This document shows, piece after piece, positions 31,848 to 40,472 of a DNA stretch of 64,000 bases (the stretch's first letter is position 1; the number at the start of each line of letters is the position of its first letter). Under the pieces are notes generated by a model that was given only the letters and a program-made list of their open reading frames with translations, searched no databases and had not been told where the DNA came from. The translations under genes and the position numbers were made by a program. Source of the DNA: Amycolatopsis xylanica (lineage in GTDB: Bacteria; Actinomycetota; Actinomycetes; Mycobacteriales; Pseudonocardiaceae); the NCBI RefSeq assembly GCF_900107045.1, contig NZ_FNON01000002.1:620001-684000 (forward strand). Direction: 5' to 3'.

Positions 31848-32993
31848 TTACCCGCCCGAGTGCATGTCCTCGGTTTCGGGGACGCAGTCGTCGTCCGGAT
31901 CGTCGAGCCAGCCGTGCGGCAGGGTGACCTTTCCCGGCGAACCCTGCCGTCCGCGCGGCCCATCGGCGTTCTCGGGGAACGGCGCGTCGTGGTCGAGCTT
32001 GGCGATCAGGTCGTCGAGCTCGTCCAAGCTGGACACCATCGCGAACCCGCGGCGCAGCTCGGAGCCGACCGGGAAGCCCATGAAGTACCACGCCATGTGC
32101 TTGCGCAGGTCCCGCATCGCCTTGGTGTCCCCGTCATGCTCGACGAGCAGTTCGGCGTGCCTCCGCAGCACCCGCGCGACCTCACCCAGGTTCGGGCCTT
32201 GCGGAACCGGCCGCCCGGCGAACGCGGCCTCCAGCTCCCCGAACAGCCAAGGCCTGCCCAGGCACCCCCGCCCGACGACGACACCGTCGCACCCGGTCTC
32301 GGCCATCATCCGCAGCGCGTCGTCGGCGCAGAAGATGTCCCCGTTGCCCAGCACCGGAATGCTGGTCACGGCCTGCTTCAGCTCGGCGATCTTCGACCAG
32401 TCCGCCTGTCCCGAGTACCGCTGAGCGGCGGTCCGCGCGTGCAGGCTGACCGCGGCGGCGCCCTCGGCCTCGGCGATCCGCCCGGCATCGAGGAAGGTCC
32501 GGTGCTCGTCGTCGATCCCGACCCGGAACTTCACGGTGAACGGCACCCCGGCCTCGGCGGCCGCCTTCGCCGACTCCCGCACGATGTCCGCGAACAGCTT
32601 CCGCTTGAACGGCAGCGCGGCCCCGCCGCCCTTCCGCGTCACCTTGGCGACCGGGCACCCGAAGTTGGAGTCGATGTGGTCGGCCAGTCCTTCGCCGGTG
32701 ATGATCTTGACGGCCTCGCGCATGGTTTTCGGGTCGACCCCGTAAAGCTGCATCGACCTGGGCTTTTCGTTCTCGCCGAAGGTCATCATGTGCATGGTGC
32801 CCGGGTGCCGTTCGACGACCGCGCGGGCGGTGATCATCTCGCAGACGTAGATCCCGGCGCCGTACTCCTGGCACAGCTGCCGGAACGCGACGTTCGTGAT
32901 GCCCGCCATGGGTGCGAGCACGACTGGCGGATCGACCTCGTACTGGCCGATCTTCAGCGCGGGCTTGCTCAGGGTCTGGGTCACGCTCTCCAT
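31848..32993 (-). CDS. dusB: tRNA-dihydrouridine synthase (DusB type)
   Basis: A 381-residue FMN enzyme, counterpart of Rv0823c. The TIM barrel starts 'PVVLAPMAGITNVAFRQL'. Catalytic Cys113 lies in 'NFGCPVAKVTRKGGG', with FMN-binding 'HARTAAQRYSG' and 'NGDIF' further on. It reduces specific uridines of tRNA to dihydrouridine. A ~45-residue acidic C-terminal tail ending 'EDMHSGG' extends beyond the core. It closes the mycobacteria-like block. Confidence 0.95.
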   Translation of the reverse strand: MESVTQTLSKPALKIGQYEVDPPVVLAPMAGITNVAFRQLCQEYGAGIYVCEMITARAVVERHPGTMHMMTFGENEKPRSMQLYGVDPKTMREAVKIITGEGLADHIDSNFGCPVAKVTRKGGGAALPFKRKLFADIVRESAKAAAEAGVPFTVKFRVGIDDEHRTFLDAGRIAEAEGAAAVSLHARTAAQRYSGQADWSKIAELKQAVTSIPVLGNGDIFCADDALRMMAETGCDGVVVGRGCLGRPWLFGELEAAFAGRPVPQGPNLGEVARVLRRHAELLVEHDGDTKAMRDLRKHMAWYFMGFPVGSELRRGFAMVSSLDELDDLIAKLDHDAPFPENADGPRGRQGSPGKVTLPHGWLDDPDDDCVPETEDMHSGG

Positions 32994-33136
32994 TGTCGCT
33001 TGTGGTGTCTCTCACACGCACCAGGGGCGGGTTCCAGCGGCCGCGAAATCAGGGTGCGGATGGGGGACTTCCCGGATCCTTCGCCGGACGCACCTCGCGA
33101 AACTGGGTCCCGCGCGAGCGGACGAAGGGGCGGCTC

Positions 33137-33538
33137 ATGCCGGAAAGCATTGCCAGACAAGGATTGTTCGCGGTGGCCGTGGTCGTCGCGATGGACCTGA
33201 TCGTCTTCGTCCTCAGCCGCGCCATCGGAGTCCCGTTCCGGGTCGGCCTGCGCGTGATCGACAACATGGGCGGCGTGACCTGGTACTTCGTCGCCGGGGT
33301 CGCCGCCATCGCCACGGCCGCGGCGATCGTCTTCGCCGCGTTTCTCCGCCGGAAGCTGACACTGAGCCGGGGTGCGCGGGTCTTCGGCTGGACGATCGGG
33401 GTGGCAACGGCCGCGTCGTGCGTGCTCTTGGTGGTTTTGGGACTGCGGTTCGACACGACGGTCGCGCTGATGCTGCTGCACCTCGTGTCCGGCGCGGCCG
33501 TCTCGGCGACCTTGCTCCCCCTTTTCCGCGGCGAGTGA
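33137..33538 (+). CDS. Membrane protein, 133 aa (DUF6069-like)
   Basis: A 133-residue protein with four hydrophobic helices and short basic loops ('FLRRKLTLSRGAR'). It resembles small four-helix membrane proteins annotated DUF6069 in actinobacteria. The ATG at 33137 has AAGGGG upstream; the longer open frame runs back into the dusB promoter region. It is divergent from dusB and followed by another short gene after 27 bp. Function unknown. Confidence 0.7.
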   Translation: MPESIARQGLFAVAVVVAMDLIVFVLSRAIGVPFRVGLRVIDNMGGVTWYFVAGVAAIATAAAIVFAAFLRRKLTLSRGARVFGWTIGVATAASCVLLVVLGLRFDTTVALMLLHLVSGAAVSATLLPLFRGE

Positions 33539-33565
33539 AGCGCGATCTTCGCTAGGCTCCGCCTG

Positions 33566-33925
33566 ATGAGCGAGCCGACCGACCTGGCCACAGTGCCCGG
33601 CGTGATCCCGTACGTCGACAACCACGACGGCCCGCGCAGGCTGCTCACCCTCGAGATTCCGCCGTTCTCGAGCAACGCGGTGAACTACTACGCGCCTTAC
33701 GCCAGCATCGACGGCAGGCAGTACGTGGTCACCTGGGGCAGCGTGACGTTCGAGATCCCCGCCGACCGGAACGTGCACGTCAGCGTGCACCTGCTGACCA
33801 ACTACAGCGGCGGGATGACGTCGACGCCGTTCGCCTCGACCATCCTGCCGCCGCACCCGGCGCCGATGCGCCTGGCGACCCAGTTCTCGTCCCGGCCACA
33901 AGGAGCACTCGTCCCGATCGGCTGA
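33566..33925 (+). CDS. Hypothetical protein, 119 aa
   Basis: A 119-residue soluble protein without signal peptide, rich in beta-strand patterns and aromatic residues ('NYYAPYASIDGRQYVVTWGS'). It looks like a single small beta-sandwich. It follows a membrane-protein gene by 27 bp and may be co-transcribed. I do not recognise a family. Its 3' end is followed by two tandem family D repeats before a convergent macro-domain gene. Confidence 0.65.
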   Translation: MSEPTDLATVPGVIPYVDNHDGPRRLLTLEIPPFSSNAVNYYAPYASIDGRQYVVTWGSVTFEIPADRNVHVSVHLLTNYSGGMTSTPFASTILPPHPAPMRLATQFSSRPQGALVPIG

Positions 33926-33934
33926 CGATGGGAA

Positions 33935-33981
33935 CGAACGTGGCTTTTGTGTCGCTCACCGTTGCGAACGTGGCTTTTGTG
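33935..33981. repeat. Family D tandem repeat (two 17-bp units, 30-bp period)
   Basis: CGAACGTGGCTTTTGTG occurs at 33935-33951 and again at 33965-33981. The unit resembles family C (CGAAAG, TGG, CTTTCG) with changed arms, so it may be a decayed relative. It lies between the stops of two convergent genes, as do the other families. Confidence 0.7.
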
Positions 33982-33984
33982 CGG

Positions 33985-34491
33985 TTAGCGCGACGCGGCC
34001 GCGGCTGACAGCAGATCGCGAGTGGACTCGTCGAAGGCGACCAGGCGGATCAGCTCGACCGCGGTCGGCGTCGAGCGGAGGGTGTCGAGCGCGATCCGAG
34101 CGGCTTGGTCAGCGGGAAATCCGTAGACACCAGTGGCAATCGCCGGGAAAGCGATGCTGCGAACGCCGAGTTCGTCGGCGACGGCGAGACTTCGGCGGTA
34201 GCAGGAGGCGAGCACCTCGGCCTCGCCGAACGCGCCGCCTTCCCAGATCGGGCCGACCGTGTGGATCACGTGCTTGATCGGCGCGTTCAGGTCGAAAGCC
34301 GGGGTCGCCATCGCGTCGCCCGGTTCGCATGGGCTGATCGCGCCACCGGCTTCGGCGAGCCTCGGTCCCGCCGCGCGATGGATGGCTCCGTCGACCCCGC
34401 CGCCGCCGAGCAGCGACTCGTTCGCCGCGGTCACCACGCAGTCGACCTGCTCGCGCGTGATGTCGCCGCGTACCACCTCGATCTTGGGCAT
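33985..34491 (-). CDS. Macro domain protein (O-acetyl-ADP-ribose deacetylase-like)
   Basis: A 168-residue single macro domain. Hallmarks are '[19 protein letters not shown]' (ADP-ribose adenine and catalytic regions), '[14 protein letters not shown]' and the phosphate loop '[10 protein letters not shown]'. Such MacroD-type enzymes remove ADP-ribose from proteins or deacetylate O-acetyl-ADP-ribose. The start at 34491 is set by the conserved N-terminus; the longer frame overlaps the toxin-antitoxin pair. Immediate neighbours give no further clue. Confidence 0.93.
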   Translation of the reverse strand: MPKIEVVRGDITREQVDCVVTAANESLLGGGGVDGAIHRAAGPRLAEAGGAISPCEPGDAMATPAFDLNAPIKHVIHTVGPIWEGGAFGEAEVLASCYRRSLAVADELGVRSIAFPAIATGVYGFPADQAARIALDTLRSTPTAVELIRLVAFDESTRDLLSAAAASR

Positions 34492-34628
34492 GCCCCGATC
34501 ATGGCCCCGGATGGCGGCAGGCGGGGTTTCGTTCTCGTATGGCGAACTCAAGGCGATCGGCCTCGCTACCTCGCAGCCATCGCCGAATTCGTAGGCGACA
34601 ACCCAGCCGAAGCGGACTAGGCCACTTG

Positions 34629-34646
34629 GTGCTACCCTGGTAGTAC
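34629..34646. promoter_or_regulatory. Candidate operator of the toxin-antitoxin operon
   Basis: An imperfect palindrome, GTGCTACC, CT, GGTAGTAC (one mismatch between 8-bp arms), sits 23 bp before the antitoxin start. Ribbon-helix-helix antitoxins normally bind such sites to repress their own promoter. Inferred from position and symmetry. Confidence 0.45.
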
Positions 34647-34668
34647 TGGTTGACGTAGAGTGTCGACC

Positions 34669-34989
34669 ATGGCCGTGGAGAAGCTCAGCGTGTCGTTGCC
34701 AGACATAGTCGCCGCTCGCGCTCGCCGAGCCGCCGAGCGCGCGGGGGTTCCGCTCTCGACCTGGCTGGCCGAAGCCGCCGAAGCCGCTGCCGACCTTGCC
34801 GAAGCACAAGCGGCCGCTGCCGAATACGTGGCTCGGTTCGGCGAACCGGATGCCGAGGAGGCGGCGGAGTTCCGGGCCAAGCTGGCCGAGGCGGGTGTCG
34901 GACAGCCGGAGTCCCTCGAAGAGGTCGCCGCACGCCGAGCGGCGTTGGCCAGGCTGCTCGGTTTTCCCGACAAACGGCGGACCGGATGA
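34669..34989 (+). CDS. Ribbon-helix-helix-type antitoxin
   Basis: A 106-residue antitoxin. The first ~35 residues ('[20 protein letters not shown]') form a strand plus helices typical of CopG/RHH DNA-binding domains, and the Ala/Glu-rich remainder should wrap the toxin. ATG at 34669 is used; GTG at 34660 in the same frame is possible. It overlaps the PIN toxin gene by 4 bp (ATGA), the standard antitoxin-first order. The operator-like palindrome upstream suggests autoregulation. Confidence 0.82.
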   Translation: MAVEKLSVSLPDIVAARARRAAERAGVPLSTWLAEAAEAAADLAEAQAAAAEYVARFGEPDAEEAAEFRAKLAEAGVGQPESLEEVAARRAALARLLGFPDKRRTG

Positions 34990-35378
34990 TCGGCCGTGGC
35001 CTGATTCTCGACGCCGGCGCATTGATCGCGGTGGAACGGCAGCCACGTGGCCTGGTGTTCACGGCATGCCGCAATCTCGTCGCGACCGGCATGCGTCCGC
35101 TCTTACCTGCGGTCGTACTCGCTCAGGTCTGGCGGGCGAGCCCGCGACAGGCACAGCTCGCGACCGTGCGGCGGATGTGCGAATCCTTGCCGTTCACCGA
35201 AGATACCGCCGAGGCGGCCGGGAAACTGCTCGCCTTGGCCGGCACAGCGGACATCGTCGACGCGGCGGTGGTCGTCGCCGCGATCAGCACCGGCGGTGTG
35301 GTGCTGACCTCTGATCCAGGCGATCTCGCGAAACTCGCCGACGCGGCGGGGGTTTCGATTTCGCTGGTTCCTGTTTAG
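34986..35378 (+). CDS. PIN-domain (VapC-like) toxin
   Basis: A 130-residue PIN ribonuclease-fold protein. Conserved acids are Asp9 ('[10 protein letters not shown]'), the Asp pair in 'ADIVDAAVV' and Asp in 'LTSDPGDL'. The usual second-position Glu is replaced by Gln ('VVLAQVWR'), a variant common in one actinobacterial PIN group. VapC toxins cleave tRNA or rRNA when free of antitoxin. Translation is coupled to the antitoxin by ATGA overlap. Confidence 0.85.
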   Translation: MIGRGLILDAGALIAVERQPRGLVFTACRNLVATGMRPLLPAVVLAQVWRASPRQAQLATVRRMCESLPFTEDTAEAAGKLLALAGTADIVDAAVVVAAISTGGVVLTSDPGDLAKLADAAGVSISLVPV

Positions 35379-35393
35379 ACGAGGGAGAAGCCA

Positions 35394-35969
35394 TTGATCG
35401 GGTATTGGGATCCGGTTCCGGTGATCCGGGAGTCGGCGGGTGTGGTCGTTCCGGGTATCGCGGTCGCACTGCCCGAGCCGGGCGACTATCTCCACGGCAA
35501 GTGGGAAGAGCGGAACTGGCGGAACGTGCCCGGTCCGCTGTATGGGGCCGACACCGATACTTGTTGGTGCGGAAGGCTTCAAGCACCTGAGAGCGTCTGC
35601 TACGACGATGAGTACGGCCAAGAGTTCGTCTACCGGCAGCCGCGCTCGCGTGCGGAGACGTATCGGCTGTTGCAAGCTGCTTGGGCGGATCCGTTCAGCG
35701 GCTACGCGATGGATGGCGATGAGCACTGGACACCTGAGAGCGTCCGGGAGTGGTGGAGCGAGCGGGCCAAGCTGCGGGAATGGACCGCAAAGGCCGCTGC
35801 CACGTGGGCGACAAGCGAAAACAAGTACGAAATCGAGGCCGCGCAAGGGCTTCGGGATTTCCTGAGCTACCAGGACACCGAGCTGGAAGGCGACCTGCGG
35901 GTCTACCTGTTCTGGCTGTCGGAGCGACGCGCGCCCGGTGCCGAAGAGGCGCTGCCGACCTTGGCGTGA
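35394..35969 (+). CDS. Hypothetical protein, 191 aa, downstream of the toxin-antitoxin pair
   Basis: A 191-residue soluble protein, Trp- and Glu-rich, with a 'DTCWCGRL' Cys pair near residue 57 and a helical C-terminal half ('ESVREWWSERAKLREWTAKA'). The TTG start at 35394 has GGGAG upstream and lies 15 bp after the toxin stop, so it may be a third gene of that operon. I recognise no domain. Base composition is slightly less GC-rich than neighbours. Confidence 0.65.
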   Translation: MIGYWDPVPVIRESAGVVVPGIAVALPEPGDYLHGKWEERNWRNVPGPLYGADTDTCWCGRLQAPESVCYDDEYGQEFVYRQPRSRAETYRLLQAAWADPFSGYAMDGDEHWTPESVREWWSERAKLREWTAKAAATWATSENKYEIEAAQGLRDFLSYQDTELEGDLRVYLFWLSERRAPGAEEALPTLA

Positions 35970-36008
35970 CGGGACCGGTCCCGGGCGGTGTGGGCGACGA
36001 TCCACCGC

Positions 36009-36467
36009 ATGGGCTCAACGAAATGGAACATCGTCGCGGCGCTCGCCTCGGTCGCGTTGTCCGCCGGGTGCGGGCAGGAGGCCGAGCCCGCGAAACCCGC
36101 GCCGGCGCCGAGCACCAGCACAGCGACAACGACGGCGAGCGCCACGACCTCGTCCGCGAGTCCGAAGCCGACCGCGCCGCCCGCGGTGGCCGATGGGCGG
36201 AACCTCAAGGCTTGTTCGGACGGGGTTTGCGAGGTCGAGGTGAAGGCCGGGGACCTGATCCGGTTCGGCAAGCAGGTGAAGTCGACGCCGAAGCTCGACT
36301 ACGTGGTCATCGTGAGCACCTCGGCCGATGGAATCTACTTCCAGCTGGGCTCCGGCTTCGGCGGGACGATCAACGGCACCGTCACACTCAACAACGACGC
36401 GCTCAGCATCGAGACGCTCTACTCCGACGCCGACCATGCCATGATCAGGATCTCGATCCCTGGCTGA
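36009..36467 (+). CDS. Putative lipoprotein, 152 aa
   Basis: A 152-residue exported protein. The signal peptide ends in a lipobox 'LSAGC' near residue 20. A ~40-residue Thr/Ser/Ala/Pro-rich linker follows, then a compact beta-rich C-terminal domain beginning 'CSDGVCEVEVKAGDLIRF', with two Cys that may form a disulfide. The ATG at 36009 gives a normal signal peptide. No family is recognised. A hairpin with 11-12-bp arms follows the stop directly. Confidence 0.7.
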   Translation: MGSTKWNIVAALASVALSAGCGQEAEPAKPAPAPSTSTATTTASATTSSASPKPTAPPAVADGRNLKACSDGVCEVEVKAGDLIRFGKQVKSTPKLDYVVIVSTSADGIYFQLGSGFGGTINGTVTLNNDALSIETLYSDADHAMIRISIPG

Positions 36468-36499
36468 ACTACTCAAATCGCAACCTCGGATTGAGTAGT
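36468..36499 (+). terminator. Terminator-like hairpin after the lipoprotein gene
   Basis: ACTACTCAAATC (36468-36479) pairs with GATTGAGTAGT (36489-36499) with a single bulge and a 9-nt loop, starting one base after the stop codon. It is AT-richer than the family A-C palindromes and unrelated to them in sequence. Confidence 0.6.
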
Positions 36500-36541
36500 G
36501 CTACGGATCCGACCAGGTAGCGCACGCCTCATGCTGTGCGC

Positions 36542-38380
36542 ATGCCTACTGATCGAGAGACACTCCTCAGGCTCGCCGGGGAGATCGACGACCTTGGGCG
36601 CCGGCTCTCGTTGGTCGGCGCCGAACTGCGGACCGTGCAGGCTGACCAGGCCGAACAGGCCCCGCAGCAGGCATCGGCACCCCAGCCGCAGGCCCCGCAA
36701 GAGGCTCCCCAGCCGCAGCCGTACGGCTACCCGGCCATGCCCGCCTACGGACAGCCGATGCCCGGCTACCAAGCGCCTCCGCAGCAGCAGTGGCAGCCCG
36801 CGCGTCCGCCCTTGGCCTCGATGCAATACCTGCCGCCGCCCGCCGTGCCGCGGCCGTCGCTCGTCGAGAAGCTGGGCAAGGAAGGCGCGGGCAGCCGGGT
36901 GCTGGCCTGGGTCGGTGGGGCCGTGACGCTGCTCGGTGTCGTCCTGCTGCTCGTGCTGGCGATTCAGCGTGGGTGGCTCGGGCCGATGCCGCGGGTGCTG
37001 GTCGGTGGTGCGTTCGGGCTCGGCATGATCGGGACCGGGCTTTGGCTGCACCGGAACCCGGCCGGGCGGACGGGTGCGTTCGCGCTGGCCGCCACCGGGA
37101 TCGCGGTCCTCTACCTAGACGCGATCGCGGCGACGACGTTGTACGAATTCTTGCCGCAGCTGGCTGGGCTCGCGGTCGGGCTGGTGGTCGCCGTCGGCGG
37201 GTTGCTGTTGGCCGCGCGGTGGAACTCGGCGCTGCTCGGAACGGCTGTCGTGATCGGGTGCGCGGTGTGCGCTCCGGTGATCACCAAGGGGTTCCACCCG
37301 GAACTGGTCGCTTTCCTGTTGATGCTTCAGCTGGCGACCGCTCCGGTCCAGCTGCGCCGCGAGTGGACTCCGCTGGCCGTCGGCGCCGGGGTTCCGCCGC
37401 TGTTCGCCTCGCTGCTGAGCACCACGCTGCTCGGCGGGCCCGGCAGCACGGCGAACACCGCCGCCGCGCTGGGTTCGACCGTTGTCGGGATCGCTCTCGC
37501 GTTGGTCGTGGCCGTGAAGCGCCAGAACGACCCCGCCGCGCTGACGCTGCTCGCGGGTTCCGTCGTGCCGTCGCTGGCGGCGGCCGCGTTCCTGCCGAAG
37601 GCGCAGGCGGTCGCGGTCGCCGGTGCGACCGCCGTCGTGCTGCTGGCGATCTGGGCGACGCGGCGAGTGTGGACCGGGTTCGCGGGGGATGTCGCCGGGG
37701 TGGCGGGCATGGTGGCCGCGCTGCAGGCGACGTCCACCCAGTTCGACGGGACCGCGCAGGCGACGATCCTGCTTGGCGAGGGCGTCGTGCTCGCGCTGGT
37801 GGCTTGGCGCGCGAAGAGCAAGGTCGCGCTCTGGGGTTCGTTCGGGTTCGGGCTGATCGGCGCGATCGTGGCCATGTTCGGCGATTTCCGGCTCACCACG
37901 CTGATCGTGTTCTGGACGCGGCAGCCGGGCGAACTCGCCGGTGCGCTGCTGACGGCCGCGTTGATACTGGTGATCTCGGGTGCTTTGCCTTGGGTGGCTT
38001 ACCAGCTCGGTGCGCTGCGCACGCCTTCGCAGAACGTGGCGCCGTGGGTGTTCGCCGGGCTCGGGGTGCTGACCGGCGCGGCCGGTGTGGTGCTGAACCT
38101 GGCGCTGCTGGTGATGCCGGACCGGACCGGGTTCACGGTCGGGCACGCGGTGATCACCGTGTCGTGGACGGTGGCCGCGCTGGTGCTGCTGGTCCGCGGG
38201 ATCGACTCGGTCGTGCTGCGGGTGATCGGGCTGGTGCTGGTCGGGGCCGCCGTGCTCAAGCTGGTGCTGTTCGACCTGGGTGCGCTGGACGGGATGGCGC
38301 GCGTCGGCGCGTTCCTCTGCGCCGGGCTGATCCTGCTGGCCGCGGGCACCCGCTACGCACGCATGGTCGCCTCGCGCTGA
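36542..38380 (+). CDS. DUF2339 multi-pass membrane protein
   Basis: A ~612-residue membrane protein. The N-terminal ~115 residues are cytoplasmic, first a short coiled coil ('IDDLGRRLSLVGAELRTVQ') then a Gln/Pro/Tyr-rich linker. About 16 closely spaced hydrophobic helices follow, beginning 'RVLAWVGGAVTLLGVVLLLV', which is the DUF2339 opening. GTG at 36536 in frame is an alternative start. Function of the family is unknown; in size and layout it resembles envelope-assembly membrane proteins. The stop is followed at once by a family B palindrome. Confidence 0.85.
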   Translation: MPTDRETLLRLAGEIDDLGRRLSLVGAELRTVQADQAEQAPQQASAPQPQAPQEAPQPQPYGYPAMPAYGQPMPGYQAPPQQQWQPARPPLASMQYLPPPAVPRPSLVEKLGKEGAGSRVLAWVGGAVTLLGVVLLLVLAIQRGWLGPMPRVLVGGAFGLGMIGTGLWLHRNPAGRTGAFALAATGIAVLYLDAIAATTLYEFLPQLAGLAVGLVVAVGGLLLAARWNSALLGTAVVIGCAVCAPVITKGFHPELVAFLLMLQLATAPVQLRREWTPLAVGAGVPPLFASLLSTTLLGGPGSTANTAAALGSTVVGIALALVVAVKRQNDPAALTLLAGSVVPSLAAAAFLPKAQAVAVAGATAVVLLAIWATRRVWTGFAGDVAGVAGMVAALQATSTQFDGTAQATILLGEGVVLALVAWRAKSKVALWGSFGFGLIGAIVAMFGDFRLTTLIVFWTRQPGELAGALLTAALILVISGALPWVAYQLGALRTPSQNVAPWVFAGLGVLTGAAGVVLNLALLVMPDRTGFTVGHAVITVSWTVAALVLLVRGIDSVVLRVIGLVLVGAAVLKLVLFDLGALDGMARVGAFLCAGLILLAAGTRYARMVASR

Positions 38381-38428
38381 GGTCGTGAGTGTTGCGGCCG
38401 GTTAGAACCGGCCGCAACACTCACGACC
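38381..38428. repeat. Family B palindrome, copy 3 (perfect)
   Basis: Perfect 23-bp arms (38381-38403, 38406-38428) flank a 2-nt loop (AG). It starts at the first base after the DUF2339 stop and ends 2 bp before the convergent SodC stop, so the palindrome is essentially the whole intergenic space. This is the clearest example of the family as a two-way terminator. Confidence 0.93.
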
Positions 38429-38430
38429 AC

Positions 38431-38997
38431 TTAGAAGCCGACGTTCACACAGGCCAGCCGGGCTCCGGCGGTGCCTGCGTGGCCGGGGTCGGTGTGCGTG
38501 TGCATCTCGTGGATGACGACCGAACCGGGGTGGCGATCGGTGAAGCCCCAGTCCACATGGGACGAAGAGAAGCCGATGCCGAGCCTGCTCGTGGTGAAGT
38601 CGAGCCAGATCTCGTTGCGGGGGTTGGCATACGCCGGGTCGACGGACGGCTTCACCGGGTCCGGCTGGTTCTGGAAGTGCGGCCCGGCGGCGTCGCCGGT
38701 CGCTCCGCAGGCGTTCGTGTGCACGTGCGCGCCGTATTCGCGGTCCGGCAGCAGGCCGCTGACGGCGAGCACGGTCGTGGTGCCGATGCGGTTCCCGGTG
38801 AGCGCGAAGACGTGCGCGCGGGCGCCTGCCGGCACGAGTTCGGGTTTGTAGGTGATCGCCTTGGCGTCCGGGCTGTAGGCCTTGAAGGTGCCATGCGCGG
38901 TGACTAGGCGGGTCTCAGCGGCGGAAGCGGCGGTCGTACCACTCAGCACGAGCGCCGAAGCGAACAGGACGGAAATGGCCGTGGGGACGATACGCAT
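38431..38997 (-). CDS. Exported Cu/Zn superoxide dismutase-like protein
   Basis: A 188-residue secreted SodC-fold protein with a signal peptide ending near 'SAAET'. Copper ligands are recognisable in 'GAHVHTNACG', 'GPHFQN' and 'SVVIHEMH'. The zinc loop is degenerate: the second and third zinc histidines are absent ('SVDPAYANPRNEIWLDF'), as in copper-only SODs such as the mycobacterial enzyme. Two Cys ('NACGA' and 'ARLACVN') can form the conserved disulfide. It should dismutate superoxide outside the cell if copper-loaded; activity is not certain. Confidence 0.82.
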   Translation of the reverse strand: MRIVPTAISVLFASALVLSGTTAASAAETRLVTAHGTFKAYSPDAKAITYKPELVPAGARAHVFALTGNRIGTTTVLAVSGLLPDREYGAHVHTNACGATGDAAGPHFQNQPDPVKPSVDPAYANPRNEIWLDFTTSRLGIGFSSSHVDWGFTDRHPGSVVIHEMHTHTDPGHAGTAGARLACVNVGF

Positions 38998-39072
38998 AGT
39001 GCCTCTCTAGTCACTCAAGCAATCACCTGGCCATGGTGCTCACCCGAATGTGTTAACTCGTAGGCTGCGTAA

Positions 39073-39975
39073 ATGACCAAGGACCGCACCTGGCTGGTAG
39101 CCATCGCCGCAGCTCTCTGGGGTACTGATGGCTTATTGAGGCTTCCGCTCGCTGAGAAGCTGCCTGCCGCGACCGTGGTCTTCTGGGAGCACGTTCTCGT
39201 GGTACTGGTACTCAGCCCGTTCATTCCGCGCGCCGTGCGCGCGCTGCGGAAATGCGGGCCGAAGGAATGGCTCGCCGTGCTCGTGATCGGTGGTGGTTCG
39301 TCGGCGCTGGCGACGGCGATGTTCACCGCCGCGTTCAAGCTCGGGGATCCGATCACCCCGCTGGTGCTGCAGAAACTGCAGCCGGTGTTCGCGGTGATCG
39401 CCGCGTTCTTCGTGCTCGGCGAACGCATTCGCCCCGGCTACGCGTTGTTCGCCGTGCCCGCGCTGATGGGCGCCTGGCTGCTCGCGTTCCGCGATCCGGT
39501 GCACATCCAGGTCGCCGCGGCCAAGGCGGCGCTGCTCGCCATCGGCGCCGCGGCGTTGTGGGCGGCGGGCACCGTGCTCGGAAGGCTTGTCTCGGCTCAG
39601 CTCGAGGCACGTGACGTGACCGTGCTGCGGTTCACGGTCGGGCTTCCGGTCGCCGCGCTCATCGTCGCGACGCAGGGCGCGGCCTTCGCCGTCGGCTGGG
39701 ACAACGCGGTGGGGCTCGGGCTGCTCGCGCTCGTGCCGGGGCTGCTGGCGCTCAGCCTGTACTACGCGGGGCTGCGCTCGACGCCCGCGTCACGCGCCAC
39801 GCTCGCCGAGCTGGCGTTCCCGGTGACCGCCGCCGTGCTCGGTGTGTCCTTTTTGGACGCGCACCTGGTCGTGACACAGTGGATCGGACTGACGATCGTC
39901 GTCGCCGCCGTGACGGCGCTGGGCTGGCATGAAAGGGTCGGTGGCAGGCCGATGGTCTTGGAACCCGCGTTATGA
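39073..39975 (+). CDS. EamA/DMT family transporter
   Basis: A 300-residue drug/metabolite transporter with ten membrane helices in two EamA repeats ('AALWGTDGLLRLPLAEKLPA' opens the first, 'ALWAAGTVLGRLV' the second). Family members export amino acids, nucleotides or drugs. It overlaps the next gene by 4 bp (ATGA), so the two are co-translated. Substrate unknown. Confidence 0.9.
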   Translation: MTKDRTWLVAIAAALWGTDGLLRLPLAEKLPAATVVFWEHVLVVLVLSPFIPRAVRALRKCGPKEWLAVLVIGGGSSALATAMFTAAFKLGDPITPLVLQKLQPVFAVIAAFFVLGERIRPGYALFAVPALMGAWLLAFRDPVHIQVAAAKAALLAIGAAALWAAGTVLGRLVSAQLEARDVTVLRFTVGLPVAALIVATQGAAFAVGWDNAVGLGLLALVPGLLALSLYYAGLRSTPASRATLAELAFPVTAAVLGVSFLDAHLVVTQWIGLTIVVAAVTALGWHERVGGRPMVLEPAL

Positions 39976-40421
39976 CCGAGGAATCGGCGAACGGGCGGCT
40001 GTCGCGCAACGTCACCGATCTGCTCCAGGAGCTGCGGGTGGCGCAGGCCGGGGTGCAGATCCTGTTCGGCTTCCTGCTTTCGGTGGTCTTCACGTCGCAG
40101 TTCCGCGAGGCGAGCGGGTTCGAGAAGGCGACGCATCTGGTGGCGGTGCTGTTCGCGGTGACGTCGACCGTGCTGCTGACCGCGCCCGCGGCGTGGCACC
40201 GGCTGTTGTTCCGGACGGGACGCCGCGAAGAGATCGTCACCCATGGTAACCGGCTCGTCATCGCGGGACTCGGATGCCTCGCGGCGGCACTGACGGTGAC
40301 TGTGGGGTTGATCGCGAAGGTGGTCTACGGGCCGGTCGCGATGGCCGTGGTGATGGTGCTGGTCACGGCGCTGTTCGCCGGGGTCTGGTTCGTGTTCCCC
40401 GTGCGGGTGCTCCGGCGCTGA
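39972..40421 (+). CDS. DUF6328 membrane protein
   Basis: A 149-residue protein with four hydrophobic helices after the conserved N-terminal 'LLQELRVAQAGVQILFGFLL', which marks DUF6328. It is translationally coupled to the EamA transporter gene upstream. Function unknown; the pairing with a transporter may be incidental. Confidence 0.82.
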   Translation: MTEESANGRLSRNVTDLLQELRVAQAGVQILFGFLLSVVFTSQFREASGFEKATHLVAVLFAVTSTVLLTAPAAWHRLLFRTGRREEIVTHGNRLVIAGLGCLAAALTVTVGLIAKVVYGPVAMAVVMVLVTALFAGVWFVFPVRVLRR

Positions 40422-40472
40422 AGTTCACTCGGCGTTCCACCGCCGTTGCCTCACGCCGCGTAGTTTGCGCCC

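Noticed and set aside
36790..38388. 532-codon open frame overlapping the DUF2339 gene in another frame
   Set aside because: Arg/Gly-rich shadow without recognisable motifs; the DUF2339 frame has regular membrane helices and normal codon bias.
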